Shown: positions 26,638 to 36,972, counted from the first letter of the stretch. The stretch: DNA of 56,797 nucleotides from Candidatus Azobacteroides sp. (GCA_021201815.1 JAJQEC010000120.1:1-56797), one strand, 5' to 3'. Made by a program: numbers and translations. Notes: generated from the sequence alone by a model not told the origin.

Positions 26638-27756
26638 TTATTTAAGGCTATCCACAATCCTTTGTGCAGCTTTTCCGTCTCCATACGGATTATATACTTT
26701 TTGCATGCTTTTGTAATATTCCTTATCTTCCAGTAATAATGTGATTTCCCGGATAATTTTTTCCGTGTCTGTTCCTACAAGTTTTACCGTACCGGCAGTC
26801 AGGGCTTCCGGTCTTTCAGTAGTATTACGCATGACTAATACCGGTTTTCCCAGGCTGGGGGCTTCCTCCTGAATGCCGCCACTATCTGTAAGAATTATTT
26901 TTGATTGATTCATTAGCCAGATAAAAGCAGGATAAGCCAGTGGCGAAATTAACTTTATATTATTTATATTGCTTAAAAATTTATTTACCGGGTCCTGTAC
27001 ATTCGGATTCAGATGAACGGGGTAAATAATTTGCACATCCTCTTTATTCTTTGCAATTTCAGACAAGGCAGCACAAATATTTTTAAAACCCTCTCCGAAG
27101 TTTTCTCTTCTATGACCTGTCACCAGAATAATCTGTTTGGAAAGATCTATCATTCCGGATAATTTTCTGATTTCATCGTCGGAATAATTCTTTAATTTCT
27201 CTGTGGCATAGAATAATGCGTCAATAACCGTATTTCCGGTCACAACAATTTTATCATCTTCTACGTTTTCTTTCAGTAGATTTTGTTTTGCCCCTTCTGT
27301 AGGTGCAAAATGTATATCTGTCAGTCTTCCGGTAATCTGTCTGTTCATTTCTTCCGGAAAAGGAGAATATTTATTATAAGTTCGTAATCCGGCCTCTATA
27401 TGGCAAATGTGGCTTCTGTTATAAAAGGCTGCTAATGCCGAAGCTGTAGAGGTAGTGGTATCCCCATGTACAAAAACATAATCCGGACAAAAATCTTCTA
27501 ATATAGGTTTCAGACCGAGTATTACATCTGCTGTAAGTTGGTAAAGATTTTGTCCCGGACGCATAAGATTCAAATCATAATCCGGAGTTAATTCAAAAAA
27601 ATCCATAACCTGATCCAGCATTTCCCGGTGTTGGGCTGTTATACAAACCTTTGTAAGAAAAGCATCCGTATATTTCTTAAATTCCTTTACAAGAGGAGCC
27701 ATTTTTATAGCTTCCGGTCTTGTTCCGAAGACTAATAGTATTTTTTTTCTCATCAT
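26638..27756 (-). CDS. wecB: UDP-N-acetylglucosamine 2-epimerase (non-hydrolysing)
   Basis: Interconverts UDP-GlcNAc and UDP-ManNAc in the cytoplasm. The 372-residue GT-B fold protein has LVFGTRPEAIKMAPLV near residues 8-23, VHGDTTTSTASALAAF, HIEAGLRTYNKYSPFPEEMNR, VTGHRRENFGEGF and DSGGIQEEAPSLGKPVLVMR, all signature segments with the catalytic Asp/Glu/His positions present. Length is standard. No UDP-ManNAc dehydrogenase (wecC) lies in the window, so ManNAc itself, or a product made elsewhere, is likely used by the cluster's glycosyltransferases. It is placed mid-operon between GT genes. Confidence 0.95.
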   Translation of the reverse strand: MMRKKILLVFGTRPEAIKMAPLVKEFKKYTDAFLTKVCITAQHREMLDQVMDFFELTPDYDLNLMRPGQNLYQLTADVILGLKPILEDFCPDYVFVHGDTTTSTASALAAFYNRSHICHIEAGLRTYNKYSPFPEEMNRQITGRLTDIHFAPTEGAKQNLLKENVEDDKIVVTGNTVIDALFYATEKLKNYSDDEIRKLSGMIDLSKQIILVTGHRRENFGEGFKNICAALSEIAKNKEDVQIIYPVHLNPNVQDPVNKFLSNINNIKLISPLAYPAFIWLMNQSKIILTDSGGIQEEAPSLGKPVLVMRNTTERPEALTAGTVKLVGTDTEKIIREITLLLEDKEYYKSMQKVYNPYGDGKAAQRIVDSLK

Positions 27757-27793
27757 GGAGTTATTTTGTATCCTTTTTTTATCGGATAAATTA

Positions 27794-28825
27794 TTATCTG
27801 AATTTTTTTAGAAAATAAGTGAAAAAATATAATATTAAAAATGAAGTTCTTTTACCGGCCTCATTCTTATTCGTTTTTCCTAAAATAGAAAATAAAAGTA
27901 ATGTATTTTGTTCTTCGGAAAGAATCAGATTGAAATTAAAATTATTTTTATTCAGAAAATAATCTACAATTTGTTCATAATACTTGTAACGTTCTTTATT
28001 GTTGGTAAAAAATACATTAAAAAGAAGTTGGTTATAAATCCGGTAAACAAGTGTTGAAAATTCCTTATTCAATTTGTCCATCCGGTTTGTTTCTTTCAGC
28101 CATTTTCTGACATTTTCTATTAACGCTATATAATCATTCAGATGTTTTTGAGAAAATTTACTGGTGATAGAATTATTCTGATTTCTTCTATAATGATAAT
28201 AGATTTTATTTGTCAGGTAAATTTTATTTGTCAGATCTACCCATTGCAACATGGGATAAAGATCTTCGAAATATCTTCCTTCCGTAAATCCGGTATTGCT
28301 ACTAGTAATTAAGGAACGCCTGTATATTTTATTCCAGGCACAATTATTCATATTCTGTGACAATAGAATATCCCGTATAGCTACTTCTTTATCCTCTATT
28401 AATTGAGATTCCATGTCAGGTTGTACATCTCTTGGACCATTTTCATATTCAAATATAAAATTACATGCCACTATATCTGCATCATATTTCTTTGCAAGCT
28501 CATATAGATCATTAAACATGTCTTTCTCTATCCAGTCATCGCTATCGATGAAAGCAAGGTATTCACCCTGTGCCTGTCTGATTCCTTCATTTCTGGCTGC
28601 CCCTAACCCTCTGTTCGGTGTCTTTATCAGTTTGATATTTGTATTTTCTTTCCTAAACTTTTCTGCTATTTGTTCACTGTTATCTTCTGAGCCGTCAATA
28701 ATTATAATAATTTCTATATTCTTCAGGGTTTGCTTTACAATCGAATCCAGACATTCTCCTATATATTTTTCAACATTATACACAGGAACGATAACAGAAA
28801 CATGGGGAGACGTATCCTTTTTCAT
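27794..28825 (-). CDS. GT2-family glycosyltransferase
   Basis: A 343-residue GT-A enzyme: SVIVPVYNVEKYIGECLDSI near the N-terminus, IIIIDGSEDNSEQIAEKF, NRGLGAARNEGIRQAQGEY and FIDSDDWIEKDMF (metal-binding DSDD). The C-terminal 100 residues are rich in Asn, Lys and aromatic residues. It resembles the next gene upstream and overlaps it by 4 bases (ATGA), so the two look like an old duplication working in series. Acceptor and donor unknown. Confidence 0.87.
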   Translation of the reverse strand: MKKDTSPHVSVIVPVYNVEKYIGECLDSIVKQTLKNIEIIIIIDGSEDNSEQIAEKFRKENTNIKLIKTPNRGLGAARNEGIRQAQGEYLAFIDSDDWIEKDMFNDLYELAKKYDADIVACNFIFEYENGPRDVQPDMESQLIEDKEVAIRDILLSQNMNNCAWNKIYRRSLITSSNTGFTEGRYFEDLYPMLQWVDLTNKIYLTNKIYYHYRRNQNNSITSKFSQKHLNDYIALIENVRKWLKETNRMDKLNKEFSTLVYRIYNQLLFNVFFTNNKERYKYYEQIVDYFLNKNNFNFNLILSEEQNTLLLFSILGKTNKNEAGKRTSFLILYFFTYFLKKFR

Positions 28826-29841
28826 TTTAAAAGTTTAATAATGAATTTCTTTACCAGAATCCTTTTGACATACAAAGAAATATTCGAATTAAAAATGCGA
28901 ATAGTTGATTTTTCTCCCGGGTATCTGGGTATATAATACAGCTTTTCCAGATTATATTTTTTTATATCAGCTTTTATAAGGGTTAATGGCCTTTTTATAT
29001 GGTTATCATTTAAGATTCGATCAACATATTGAGTAACAAAGATATTAATAAAACGTTTATAAAGGAATATTTCTGTCTCATTATTTTCCTTCGAGATTTC
29101 CGGAAGAAGTTTTTTTATTTCATAGGCTGTCTTTAGCATACTTTCTGCACTTTTATACGAAAAATTATTCGTAGCAGAATCTTCCCTTATAAAATAGTTA
29201 TAAATATTCCAGGGAGCCAAAGCTATTTTTTTTGCATATCTTATATTGCAAAGCGTAAACAGCTGGTCTTCTCCCATGCAAATATCTTTATGGAAGAAAA
29301 TGTCATTTTCCTTTATTAATGATGTCTTGAATAAAAAGCGGGATGCTTCTGCCTGCCATACCCTGTTTGGGAAAAAACAGGTGTTTAAATATTCTTCTTT
29401 GGAAGAAAAAACGGATAATTCCGGAAAAGATGAAATTTTCTCTTCCGTTTGTCCTTCTTTTATTTTTTTCATCCCATATTGAACAAGATCGATCTCATTG
29501 GTAAAAGAAGGAGATTCAATAAGGAACTTCAACGCATTACTACTCAGAAAGTCATCACTGTCGAGGAACATACAATAGCGTCCTTTCGCATGAATAATCC
29601 CTTTATTTCTGGCAGCACTGACACCTGCATTCTCCTGATTAAATAAAAATATATTCGGATAATTCCGGATTATACGCTGAGCTATTTCATAACTTTTATC
29701 TGTTGATCCGTCATTTATAATGATTATTTCATATACCTCCTGAGAAATATCTTGGTTAATAATACTTCGCAAACATTTTTCAATGTATTTTTCTACATTA
29801 TACAGAGGAATAATAATACTTAATAAAATAGAATTTGTCAT
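28822..29841 (-). CDS. GT2-family glycosyltransferase
   Basis: A 339-residue GT-A enzyme: SIIIPLYNVEKYIEKCLRSI, IIIINDGSTDKSYEIAQR, NAGVSAARNKGIIHAKGRY and MFLDSDDFLSSNAL. It overlaps genes on both sides by 4 bases each, so translation of three consecutive glycosyltransferases (from 30692 down to 27794) is probably coupled. The C-terminus has the basic, hydrophobic end common in membrane-associated GT2 proteins of polysaccharide loci. Confidence 0.87.
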   Translation of the reverse strand: MTNSILLSIIIPLYNVEKYIEKCLRSIINQDISQEVYEIIIINDGSTDKSYEIAQRIIRNYPNIFLFNQENAGVSAARNKGIIHAKGRYCMFLDSDDFLSSNALKFLIESPSFTNEIDLVQYGMKKIKEGQTEEKISSFPELSVFSSKEEYLNTCFFPNRVWQAEASRFLFKTSLIKENDIFFHKDICMGEDQLFTLCNIRYAKKIALAPWNIYNYFIREDSATNNFSYKSAESMLKTAYEIKKLLPEISKENNETEIFLYKRFINIFVTQYVDRILNDNHIKRPLTLIKADIKKYNLEKLYYIPRYPGEKSTIRIFNSNISLYVKRILVKKFIIKLLK

Positions 29842-30692
29842 TCTTTGCTAAGTGCTAATATTTTATAAATAATTTCCTTATCAACTCCCTCATCAAATTT
29901 ACGGGCAAATAATCCATCGGACTCTTTTATTTTTTTCAGTTCACTCATTGTAAGGGTTCTGGGACTTTTAGGCCCATCACTCCAGTCCACATACCGTAAA
30001 TAATTTGAATCGAAAGGAAGATCACTTTGTTTTAAAATAGTCTGCATCCATATTTCGTCGGCATTTACAGAATATTTGAAAATAGTTAGAAAGGAAGGAT
30101 TTTTATTTATATATTCAATAAGGTACTCAACTGCATCCCGATTTAGGTTTACCCAATTTGATCCACCATAAAATCTCATATCCGGTAATTTCCTTTTTAA
30201 ACCGCATCTTATTTGTATTTCCCGTGTAAGACGTATCATCAGTTTAGGACCTTTGTTGTACCATTTATTTTCCAGATTATGTTCCCAGAAATAAATTAAC
30301 CTTCCGAATCCTCCGCTTTTTCCCCACATGGCAGCCGGCAACAGATGCCAGTCCATAAAACTTTTATCCTGATTATTTTTTAGAAAAGTTATGATTTCTT
30401 TATTAGATTTTATAGGCAAATCCTGTCCGCTTATGTGTAAATAATAATCATAGTTTTTTCTGGCTGCGTCCCGGAATAAATCTAAAGTCGCTAGAATACT
30501 GTTGTAACTTCCCCAGTTTATGTTATATTTTCTATAACAGAATACGTTCCCATACTTTTCCCAGCATTCAGAAGATAAAGAACTTTTTTTATCTAAATGA
30601 ATATAAATATCAAAATCCGGTTGTAATCTTTCTATTAAAAGATTTAGCTGTTGCTGATTTTTATGGGCTAATATTAAAACGGCTATGCGCAT
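29838..30692 (-). CDS. GT14-like (beta-1,6-N-acetylglucosaminyltransferase family) enzyme
   Basis: A 284-residue protein resembling the core-2/I-branching enzyme family as found in bacterial polysaccharide clusters. Recognisable segments are AVLILAHKNQQQLNLLIERL at the N-terminus, DIYIHLDKKSSL, YYLHISGQDLPIKSNKEI near 105-122, MRFYGGSNWVNLNRDAVEYL and NADEIWMQTIL. GT14 enzymes are inverting and metal-independent and add GlcNAc or xylose to branches. It begins the run of three coupled GT genes. Placement in GT14 is by motif reading, not by search. Confidence 0.78.
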   Translation of the reverse strand: MRIAVLILAHKNQQQLNLLIERLQPDFDIYIHLDKKSSLSSECWEKYGNVFCYRKYNINWGSYNSILATLDLFRDAARKNYDYYLHISGQDLPIKSNKEIITFLKNNQDKSFMDWHLLPAAMWGKSGGFGRLIYFWEHNLENKWYNKGPKLMIRLTREIQIRCGLKRKLPDMRFYGGSNWVNLNRDAVEYLIEYINKNPSFLTIFKYSVNADEIWMQTILKQSDLPFDSNYLRYVDWSDGPKSPRTLTMSELKKIKESDGLFARKFDEGVDKEIIYKILALSKE

Positions 30693-30738
30693 ATCTGACG
30701 GCTCTTATAATTTATTACTTATCCCTGTAAGGGATCGG

Positions 30739-31527
30739 TTATTTTTCTTTTAAAGGTATTTTTTTCCATATCGCAAGTATGTAATTTTTATACCATTCCG
30801 GATTGAAAAATTTTGAAGTATAAAAATTTGTAATCCAGAATTGCTGCCATTTAGTATTATAACGATTATAAATTTCAATATATTCTTTATGTTTATCGGT
30901 AAGATTACTTTCAGAAACCCCTCCTCCCTGATAAATGGCAACAGTAACAGGAATTTTTAAAAATTTTACTCCGGAACGATACATTTTCAGGAAAAACTCA
31001 TAATCAGCAGCTATTTTATAATTCTCATTATATAAATATTTTTTATGGAGCTTCGTCTCTATAAAAAAGGCTTGATGACAAGATGGCATAAAACGTCCTA
31101 CTTTCCTTGGACTTTGTGCCTGCACAAAAATATCTTTACCCTCTTTCTTCCAGATGCAATTGCCGTAAAATATTTTATAAGTTGTTTCTCCGGAAATTCT
31201 TTTTACAACCTGCATAACGGATGTTTTATCGTAAAAGCAGTCTCCTGCATTCATGAAATTAATCCATGTACCGGATGCCATTAAAATTCCTTTATTCATT
31301 GCATCATATATTCCTTTGTCCGGTTCACTTATTACATGGTTAATTTTATCTTTATATTGGTTGATTATTTCCAGCGTGCCATCGGAAGATCCTCCATCAA
31401 CAACGATATATTCTATTGGGGCATACGTTTGGCTTATAACACTCCGGAGAGTTTTTTCAATCGCATTTTTATCGTTATAAACAATTGTAATGATGGTTAT
31501 TAAAGGAGCAAGCTTCAATGACGACAT
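30739..31527 (-). CDS. GT2-family glycosyltransferase
   Basis: A 262-residue GT-A enzyme with ITIVYNDKNAIEKTLRSVIS, YIVVDGGSSDGTLEIINQYK, SEPDKGIYDAMNKGILMASG and WINFMNAGDCFYD, a pattern typical of WcaA-like GT2 proteins in O-antigen and colanic acid loci; AADYEFFLKMYRSG is the usual downstream acceptor region. It has 46 noncoding bases on its downstream side and 17 on the upstream side. Function beyond glycosyl transfer cannot be stated. Confidence 0.87.
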   Translation of the reverse strand: MSSLKLAPLITIITIVYNDKNAIEKTLRSVISQTYAPIEYIVVDGGSSDGTLEIINQYKDKINHVISEPDKGIYDAMNKGILMASGTWINFMNAGDCFYDKTSVMQVVKRISGETTYKIFYGNCIWKKEGKDIFVQAQSPRKVGRFMPSCHQAFFIETKLHKKYLYNENYKIAADYEFFLKMYRSGVKFLKIPVTVAIYQGGGVSESNLTDKHKEYIEIYNRYNTKWQQFWITNFYTSKFFNPEWYKNYILAIWKKIPLKEK

Positions 31528-31544
31528 TTTATTTAATTTTTTTA

Positions 31545-32573
31545 TTAAGATAACTTCGCATATGAACTTATCATATTATTGAAAAAAGACGGAGCCGCTT
31601 TTTTTACTTTTCTTGCCATTCTTTTTATAAAGGGTTCCTGTTGCAATTGCTTTTTTAAATATTCCTGTCTTTGAATAATATAAGTACAGGAAATAGTCCG
31701 TAATTCGGAATATTTATTTTTTAATAAGACGGCTGCATATTCTTTCATTAATGTAGAAAGATAAGGGATGGCTTCCATATTTTTTGTCCTGAATAGAGGA
31801 GAAATCGGAGCAAAAGGTTTATCCGGCTTTAACGAACTGAAATGGAAAAAAATCAAAGGATATTCTTCATTGACAGTATATTCATTGTCTTTCAGGCCTA
31901 AGGTGCGCTCATGAAGATTCCAATAAGCCATATTAAGGCCTAAATGTTTTAAAATTTTTACATGGTTATAAAAAATGGGAACAAAGTTCATCGGTAACTG
32001 ATCTACAAATTTCCCTTCACAGGCATTTATGAAACAGTCAGTCGCTAATCGTTCTGCCCACCAGGAAAGCATTTTGTCTACTTCTTCCGAAGGTTTTATA
32101 CCAATAAATCCAAGATTGTATATTCCATAATTCAGAAAAAGATTTTCACCCGGAAAAAGAGAGTCGAAAGGAATCGGAGAAGTAATATGTGGCGTAAGTA
32201 ATATCTGATTTTGTTCCAATTCTTTTTCTAAGTAAGAGAAAGAGTTATATATATAAATATCAGGGTCAAAATAAAAAGCCATATCCAGGTCCGGATAAGT
32301 AGCACAAAAATATTGTAAGTAAAAAGGCTTGGCAGCAGTATTAAGTTCAATAATATTATAATTATTAATCATCCACCCCAGATTTTGAATTCCTATATTC
32401 TTTACTTCTAGAATTTCATGGGGTGAAAAAAATGAATAATCTATCGAATCATTTTTTGTATCACATAAACCAATAACGAATTTATAATCCGGATTATGGG
32501 TTATAAGCGAATCTCCTAAAGTTTTTGCCTGGGATAAATAATTATTTGAGCAGATGGTAAATGCTATTTTCAT
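31545..32573 (-). CDS. GT8-like glycosyltransferase
   Basis: A 342-residue protein. The N-terminus IAFTICSNNYLSQAKTLGDS followed by KFVIGLCDTKND and the segment LDMAFYFDPDIYIYNSFS (a DPD version of the DXD metal motif) resemble family 8 or related retaining GT-A enzymes. LNYGIYNLGFIGI and LGLNMAYWNLHERTL are also typical of large uncharacterised glycosyltransferases in Bacteroidota glycan loci. It lies 9 bases after the fusion gene and 17 bases before a GT2 gene. Sugar unknown. Confidence 0.72.
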   Translation of the reverse strand: MKIAFTICSNNYLSQAKTLGDSLITHNPDYKFVIGLCDTKNDSIDYSFFSPHEILEVKNIGIQNLGWMINNYNIIELNTAAKPFYLQYFCATYPDLDMAFYFDPDIYIYNSFSYLEKELEQNQILLTPHITSPIPFDSLFPGENLFLNYGIYNLGFIGIKPSEEVDKMLSWWAERLATDCFINACEGKFVDQLPMNFVPIFYNHVKILKHLGLNMAYWNLHERTLGLKDNEYTVNEEYPLIFFHFSSLKPDKPFAPISPLFRTKNMEAIPYLSTLMKEYAAVLLKNKYSELRTISCTYIIQRQEYLKKQLQQEPFIKRMARKVKKAAPSFFNNMISSYAKLS

Positions 32574-32582
32574 ATTAATTTT

Positions 32583-34694
32583 TTATAATTGGGATATAAT
32601 TTTTGCCGGATTTCCTCCTATAACACAATTTTCCGGGAAACTCTTTGTTACAACAGCATTAGCTCCGACAATACAATTTTTTCCAAGAGTCACACCAGGT
32701 AAAATAGCAACTCCTTCTCCGATCCAAACATTTTCTCCTATTATTACCGGGCCTTTTGAAACTAAAGGTCTTCTGGTAGGAGGGAGAGTGATGGCTTCAT
32801 TTGTAATCTCTCCATGAGAATGATCCGAGATAAAAATCCGGCTGGCTAGCTGCACATTATTGGAAATATGGATTTTATTAATACAACCAATATGTACATC
32901 ACTATTAAAAATAACATTATCTCCGATTATGATTTCCGGAGAGAACCTTTCTCCCTCATATTCATCCCATGCTTCTAATCTTAAATTATGAAGAGCACCG
33001 AAATTATTACCTATGGAAATGTATTGTGGATTTTTTATCAGGTAGGGATGACAAATTCTGATATTTTCTCCGATACTTTTAAATCTGGTTTTCAGTATTT
33101 CCCATTCTTTTCTTTCATAATTTTGCTTTACCTGTCCATAAACATTTGTACAAAAATGAATTAGTTTGTTTTTTAGTTTGTTTTTTATACTGGAGGGAAC
33201 AGATTTTATAGCAAAAGGTTGATATTTTTTTATATTAAAGCGATTTTTTTTGTCATCATCAAATGCGTGAATATAGGAAGATAAAATGTAAGAATATTCT
33301 TTTAAGTATTTATTTTCTATGTTAAGATAGAGATTGAGCATTGTTTCGGAAATACCATCCAGATTTCTGGGATCAGGAAGAATATTTTCATAATTATGAT
33401 GGAGGATTTTATCCAGGTTGCTTTCAAATTCTTCAGGAGATATCAATGCATTTTTAGTATACATTTTATAAGTCTCTCTGAAATCCTTATCATTTACTAT
33501 TTTTTCTCCTATTTTAAAAAATTCGTTTTTATCTGTAAATGTATGATATTTTTTATCGTAATTAAATATCAATTCTTCTACATAATTGAATGGTAATTCC
33601 TCGGTTGTATAGGCCAGAATTGGCAAATCGGCCATGACCGCTAACTGAACCATTAATCCACCGATAAACGGGTAAGAACTTATATAAAAATCGCATCTTT
33701 TTAATACTTCCAGAATATCTCTTCTGTCCCCAAGGAAAAATATACGCTCGGAAAGGTTATCCTTTTTTGCTTTTTTCCTGAAGGCATCCCCTCCTTTCCC
33801 CAGACCTACAAGAATAATTACCAGATTTTCATTTTTTATCAGTAAGTTTTTAATTAAGGAATAGAAAGTCAAAGATTCATCTAAAAATTTATAGCCACTT
33901 CCTCCCGATACACCAATAACCTTTCCTCTCAGGCTTTCCTGAAAGTCAAATCCCATAAAAGGAATTTCCTTTATTTTAAGTGGATAATAAGGAGCCAGAA
34001 CTATATCAGCATTTAATTTACGGACTTTCTGAGATAATTGTCCTCCATAATTCCTGAATTCCAAAGAAACATCTATCGTATTTTTCCCTAACCAGAAAGC
34101 ATGGTCTGTCAGGTTGATAAAGTAACGTTTCATGACGGAGGAATACCGGGAGAAAACAAGAATTCCCACCATGTCCCAGGGCGAAAAATGAAGAAAAGCG
34201 ATCCCCGGTTTAAATTTTGTGATTTCTCTTACAATATGTTGAGCTTTTTCAATATCGGAAAGATTATCTGACAGATATAATAAAGTAATATTTTCCTGTT
34301 TATTGATTATATTGAAAATTCGGGTTGATTTTTCCGGATGTTTGCTATTGGACTTTATGAATAGAATTTCATAGCCTAAATTAATTAAAGCAAGTAAATA
34401 TTGTTCTGTCAGGCCACGGTTTTCCCATGCAAAATAATCATAAAAAACAACACGTTTAGCATTCGGTACAAAAGATTCTATCTGAATTGTTTTCTTCGAG
34501 ATGTCTTCAATTAGTTCTTCGGATTCTTCATCCCCGAAAGACGGAATAAAATTATAAGTATATGCAATAAAAGCACTGGCCTCAATTGCTTTTAAAGAAA
34601 GAGGATAGTTCTGTTGCTGATAATATTCTTGTGCTATTTTTTTTAGCTTATTATAATCGGTTAATAATACTTTTTTATTGACCATTTTTATCAA
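32583..34694 (-). CDS. Fusion protein: GT-B glycosyltransferase plus hexapeptide acetyltransferase
   Basis: A 703-residue two-part protein. Residues about 70-430 look like a GT-B glycosyltransferase ([93 protein letters not shown]). A linker of about 100 residues follows, then a left-handed beta-helix O-acetyltransferase (about 560-703) with [43 protein letters not shown] and GGNPAKI at the end. One protein may add a sugar and acetylate it, or acetylate the acceptor. The reading frame is uninterrupted, so this is a real fusion in this sequence. Its start overlaps the aminotransferase end by 20 bases. Confidence 0.8.
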   Translation of the reverse strand: MIKMVNKKVLLTDYNKLKKIAQEYYQQQNYPLSLKAIEASAFIAYTYNFIPSFGDEESEELIEDISKKTIQIESFVPNAKRVVFYDYFAWENRGLTEQYLLALINLGYEILFIKSNSKHPEKSTRIFNIINKQENITLLYLSDNLSDIEKAQHIVREITKFKPGIAFLHFSPWDMVGILVFSRYSSVMKRYFINLTDHAFWLGKNTIDVSLEFRNYGGQLSQKVRKLNADIVLAPYYPLKIKEIPFMGFDFQESLRGKVIGVSGGSGYKFLDESLTFYSLIKNLLIKNENLVIILVGLGKGGDAFRKKAKKDNLSERIFFLGDRRDILEVLKRCDFYISSYPFIGGLMVQLAVMADLPILAYTTEELPFNYVEELIFNYDKKYHTFTDKNEFFKIGEKIVNDKDFRETYKMYTKNALISPEEFESNLDKILHHNYENILPDPRNLDGISETMLNLYLNIENKYLKEYSYILSSYIHAFDDDKKNRFNIKKYQPFAIKSVPSSIKNKLKNKLIHFCTNVYGQVKQNYERKEWEILKTRFKSIGENIRICHPYLIKNPQYISIGNNFGALHNLRLEAWDEYEGERFSPEIIIGDNVIFNSDVHIGCINKIHISNNVQLASRIFISDHSHGEITNEAITLPPTRRPLVSKGPVIIGENVWIGEGVAILPGVTLGKNCIVGANAVVTKSFPENCVIGGNPAKIISQL

Positions 34695-35786
34695 ATCTAT
34701 TAATTAAATTAACGACTTCTATCAATTCTTTTTCTTCAATCACAGGACTTAACGGTAAGCTTAATTCTTCCTGATGAATTTGTTCTGTAACCGGCAACAC
34801 TAAATCTTTAAATGATTCATAACATTTTTGTTTATGAGGAGGAACCGGATAATGAATTAATGTCTGTACGCCGTTCCGGTATAGATATTCCTGTAGTTTG
34901 TCTCTTTTACTACACCTGATAGGAAAGATGTGGAAAACATGAGATTCCTTATTCCGGATTTGCGGTAAACTTATATCCGGATGATTTATATGTTCTATAT
35001 AATAAGAAGCTGCTGTTTTCCTTTTTTCAGTATCTTTATCTAAATAAGAGAGTTTTATATTCAGAACAGCGGCTTGAATTTCATCTAACCGACTATTAAT
35101 CCCTTGATATGTGAAAATATATTTTTGAGAAGAACCGTAATTTGCCAACGAACGAATTAATTTTTCTAGTTCTTCATCGTCTGTCGTAATCGCTCCTCCA
35201 TCTCCCAGTGCTCCCAGATTCTTCCCAGGATAAAAACTATGACCGGCAGCATTTCCCAGTGCCCCTGTTTTTTTATTTTTAAATAAGCACCCATGTGCTT
35301 GGGCATTATCTTCTATTAATTTTAGATTGTACTTTTTACAAATTTCTCCGATCTTTTCAGAATAGGCACATTGTCCATATAAATGAACAATCATGATTGC
35401 TTTTGTTTTTTCTGTGATAAATTTTTCTATTTTAGTATCATCTATTTGGTAAGTAATCAGGTCCGGTTCTACTAATACAGGAGTAAGGCCGTTCTCTGTG
35501 ATAGCCAGAACGGAAGCAATATAAGTATTTGCCGGCACAATTACTTCATCTCCTTCTTTCATTACTCCTAAAATAATATAAGCTTTTAAAATAAGTCGCA
35601 AGGCGTCTAGGCCGTTTGCAACTCCTACCGCATATTTTGTGCCGATGTATTCAGCATACCTTTTTTCGAAAAGAGCATTTTCTTCCCCTTGAAGGTACCA
35701 CCCCGAATCTATCGTTTTTTTATGGCAGTATTTATTTCAGAAGAATATTGCTCATTTATTTTTTTAAGATCTAAAAACTTAATCAT
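34675..35786 (-). pseudogene. dTDP-sugar 3-aminotransferase (FdtB/QdtB type), frameshifted
   Basis: A PLP-dependent DegT/DnrJ/EryC1 aminotransferase expected to convert a dTDP-3-keto-6-deoxyhexose to the 3-amino sugar. From the ATG at 35786 the frame encodes [20 protein letters not shown] and then hits a stop; after the shift it reads [38 protein letters not shown] and on through [43 protein letters not shown] (PLP-binding Lys) to the C-terminus. The break is in a run of seven A on the minus strand (35721-35715); eight would restore the frame. The start overlaps the formyltransferase end by 8 bases. Neighbours (QdtA-like cupins, formyltransferase) support the assignment. Either slippage-controlled, inactivated or a sequencing error. 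Confidence 0.85.
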
Positions 35787-36972
35787 AATATTTTTTAATT
35801 AGATGGTACGCCTCTGAAGAATGATTTTCTATATTATGAAAAATATCCTTTCCTGAAAAGTCTTTGTGGTGTATATCTCCCTTATTGTCTAAAATGTATT
35901 TTAATATTTCTGTATCCTTAGTTAAAATTGCACCGGATGCGACATACATAAGCACTGATTTGCCATTGTAATCTATAGAATTTAAATCAGCTCCTTTTGA
36001 AATCAGATACTTAAAAGTTTTTTTTGAATTATAATATGCACATTCCATTAAAAGGCTTTTGCCAAAAAGATTTTTTTCATTTATATACAAATGAATATCT
36101 TGAACTTTTTTTAGTTCCCGAATAGTGTCTTTTTTACAAAGTTCGAAAATTAATTCTAACTGATCTTTTATCAGGCAAATGTTATAATCTATCGTAGAAA
36201 GTATTAATCTATCCTCTTTATCTTCCAGAATATTTCCGGGTTTGCAATTACTTCTTGTTTTTAAAATTTTACAATGAATGATTTTATAGCTATATATTTC
36301 CGGAAGTTGATAATCCCTGAAACAAAAAGCCCTTATTGTTTGGTTTATCTGCCATGCTGTTTGAGTAAGATTTATTTTTAGATTTGAATAATCTAAAAAA
36401 TTTCTGGAATAGTAAGTAGAATGGAATGAGGATTGTTTTTTAGATTTTATTTTATCCTCCATTAAATTATCTATTTGTTCTTTAACCAGTTCGATCCCAT
36501 ATTTTATATACTTTAGGTAAAGCGTCTTCGCATTATCTTTTTTAGTAATTTTTATTTTTTTCTGTGCAATAATTTCACCGGTATCTATTCCTGCATCTAT
36601 TCGATGTAAAGTCACTCCGGAGATTTTCTCTCCGTTTAATAACGGGATGGCAGATGTATACATCCCTTTATATTTCGGAAGAAGGGAGAAATGTAAGTTA
36701 AATAATCTGTTCGATGAAAATTTTTCCGGTTTTATAATCTTGTCAAATTCCAGAGATAAAAAAAGTAAATTATCAATTTCATATACATCTTCCAACCGTA
36801 CAATTTTTATTTTTTCTATTTTTGAAAATTGTTTGAAAGAACGCTGGAAATTATTTTCTTCATTATCTGACGCATTAGGAATTACAAAGAGATTATTTTT
36901 GCCATATCTTTTTATTAGATAAGAAGTAACCTCTACTGCAATATTATTTTTACCGGCTATACAAATTTTCAT
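35779..36972 (-). CDS. dTDP-3-amino-sugar N-formyltransferase with ankyrin repeats (QdtF-like)
   Basis: A 397-residue protein with a formyltransferase domain of the methionyl-tRNA formyltransferase fold (about 1-200) and ankyrin repeats at the C-terminus (about 300-397: GKSLLMECAYYNSKKTFKYL, SKGADLNSIDYNGKSVLMYV, EILKYILDNKGDIHHKD). The catalytic triad is visible: Asn92 and His94 in FNLHFSLLPKYKG and Asp130 in GIDTGEI. It uses N10-formyl-tetrahydrofolate to formylate the 3-amino group of a dTDP-linked dideoxysugar. The same domain pair is known from QdtF of Providencia, where the ankyrin part binds a second nucleotide sugar. It is beside the aminotransferase and the ketoisomerase-like cupins. 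Confidence 0.88.
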   Translation of the reverse strand: MKICIAGKNNIAVEVTSYLIKRYGKNNLFVIPNASDNEENNFQRSFKQFSKIEKIKIVRLEDVYEIDNLLFLSLEFDKIIKPEKFSSNRLFNLHFSLLPKYKGMYTSAIPLLNGEKISGVTLHRIDAGIDTGEIIAQKKIKITKKDNAKTLYLKYIKYGIELVKEQIDNLMEDKIKSKKQSSFHSTYYSRNFLDYSNLKINLTQTAWQINQTIRAFCFRDYQLPEIYSYKIIHCKILKTRSNCKPGNILEDKEDRLILSTIDYNICLIKDQLELIFELCKKDTIRELKKVQDIHLYINEKNLFGKSLLMECAYYNSKKTFKYLISKGADLNSIDYNGKSVLMYVASGAILTKDTEILKYILDNKGDIHHKDFSGKDIFHNIENHSSEAYHLIKKYYD

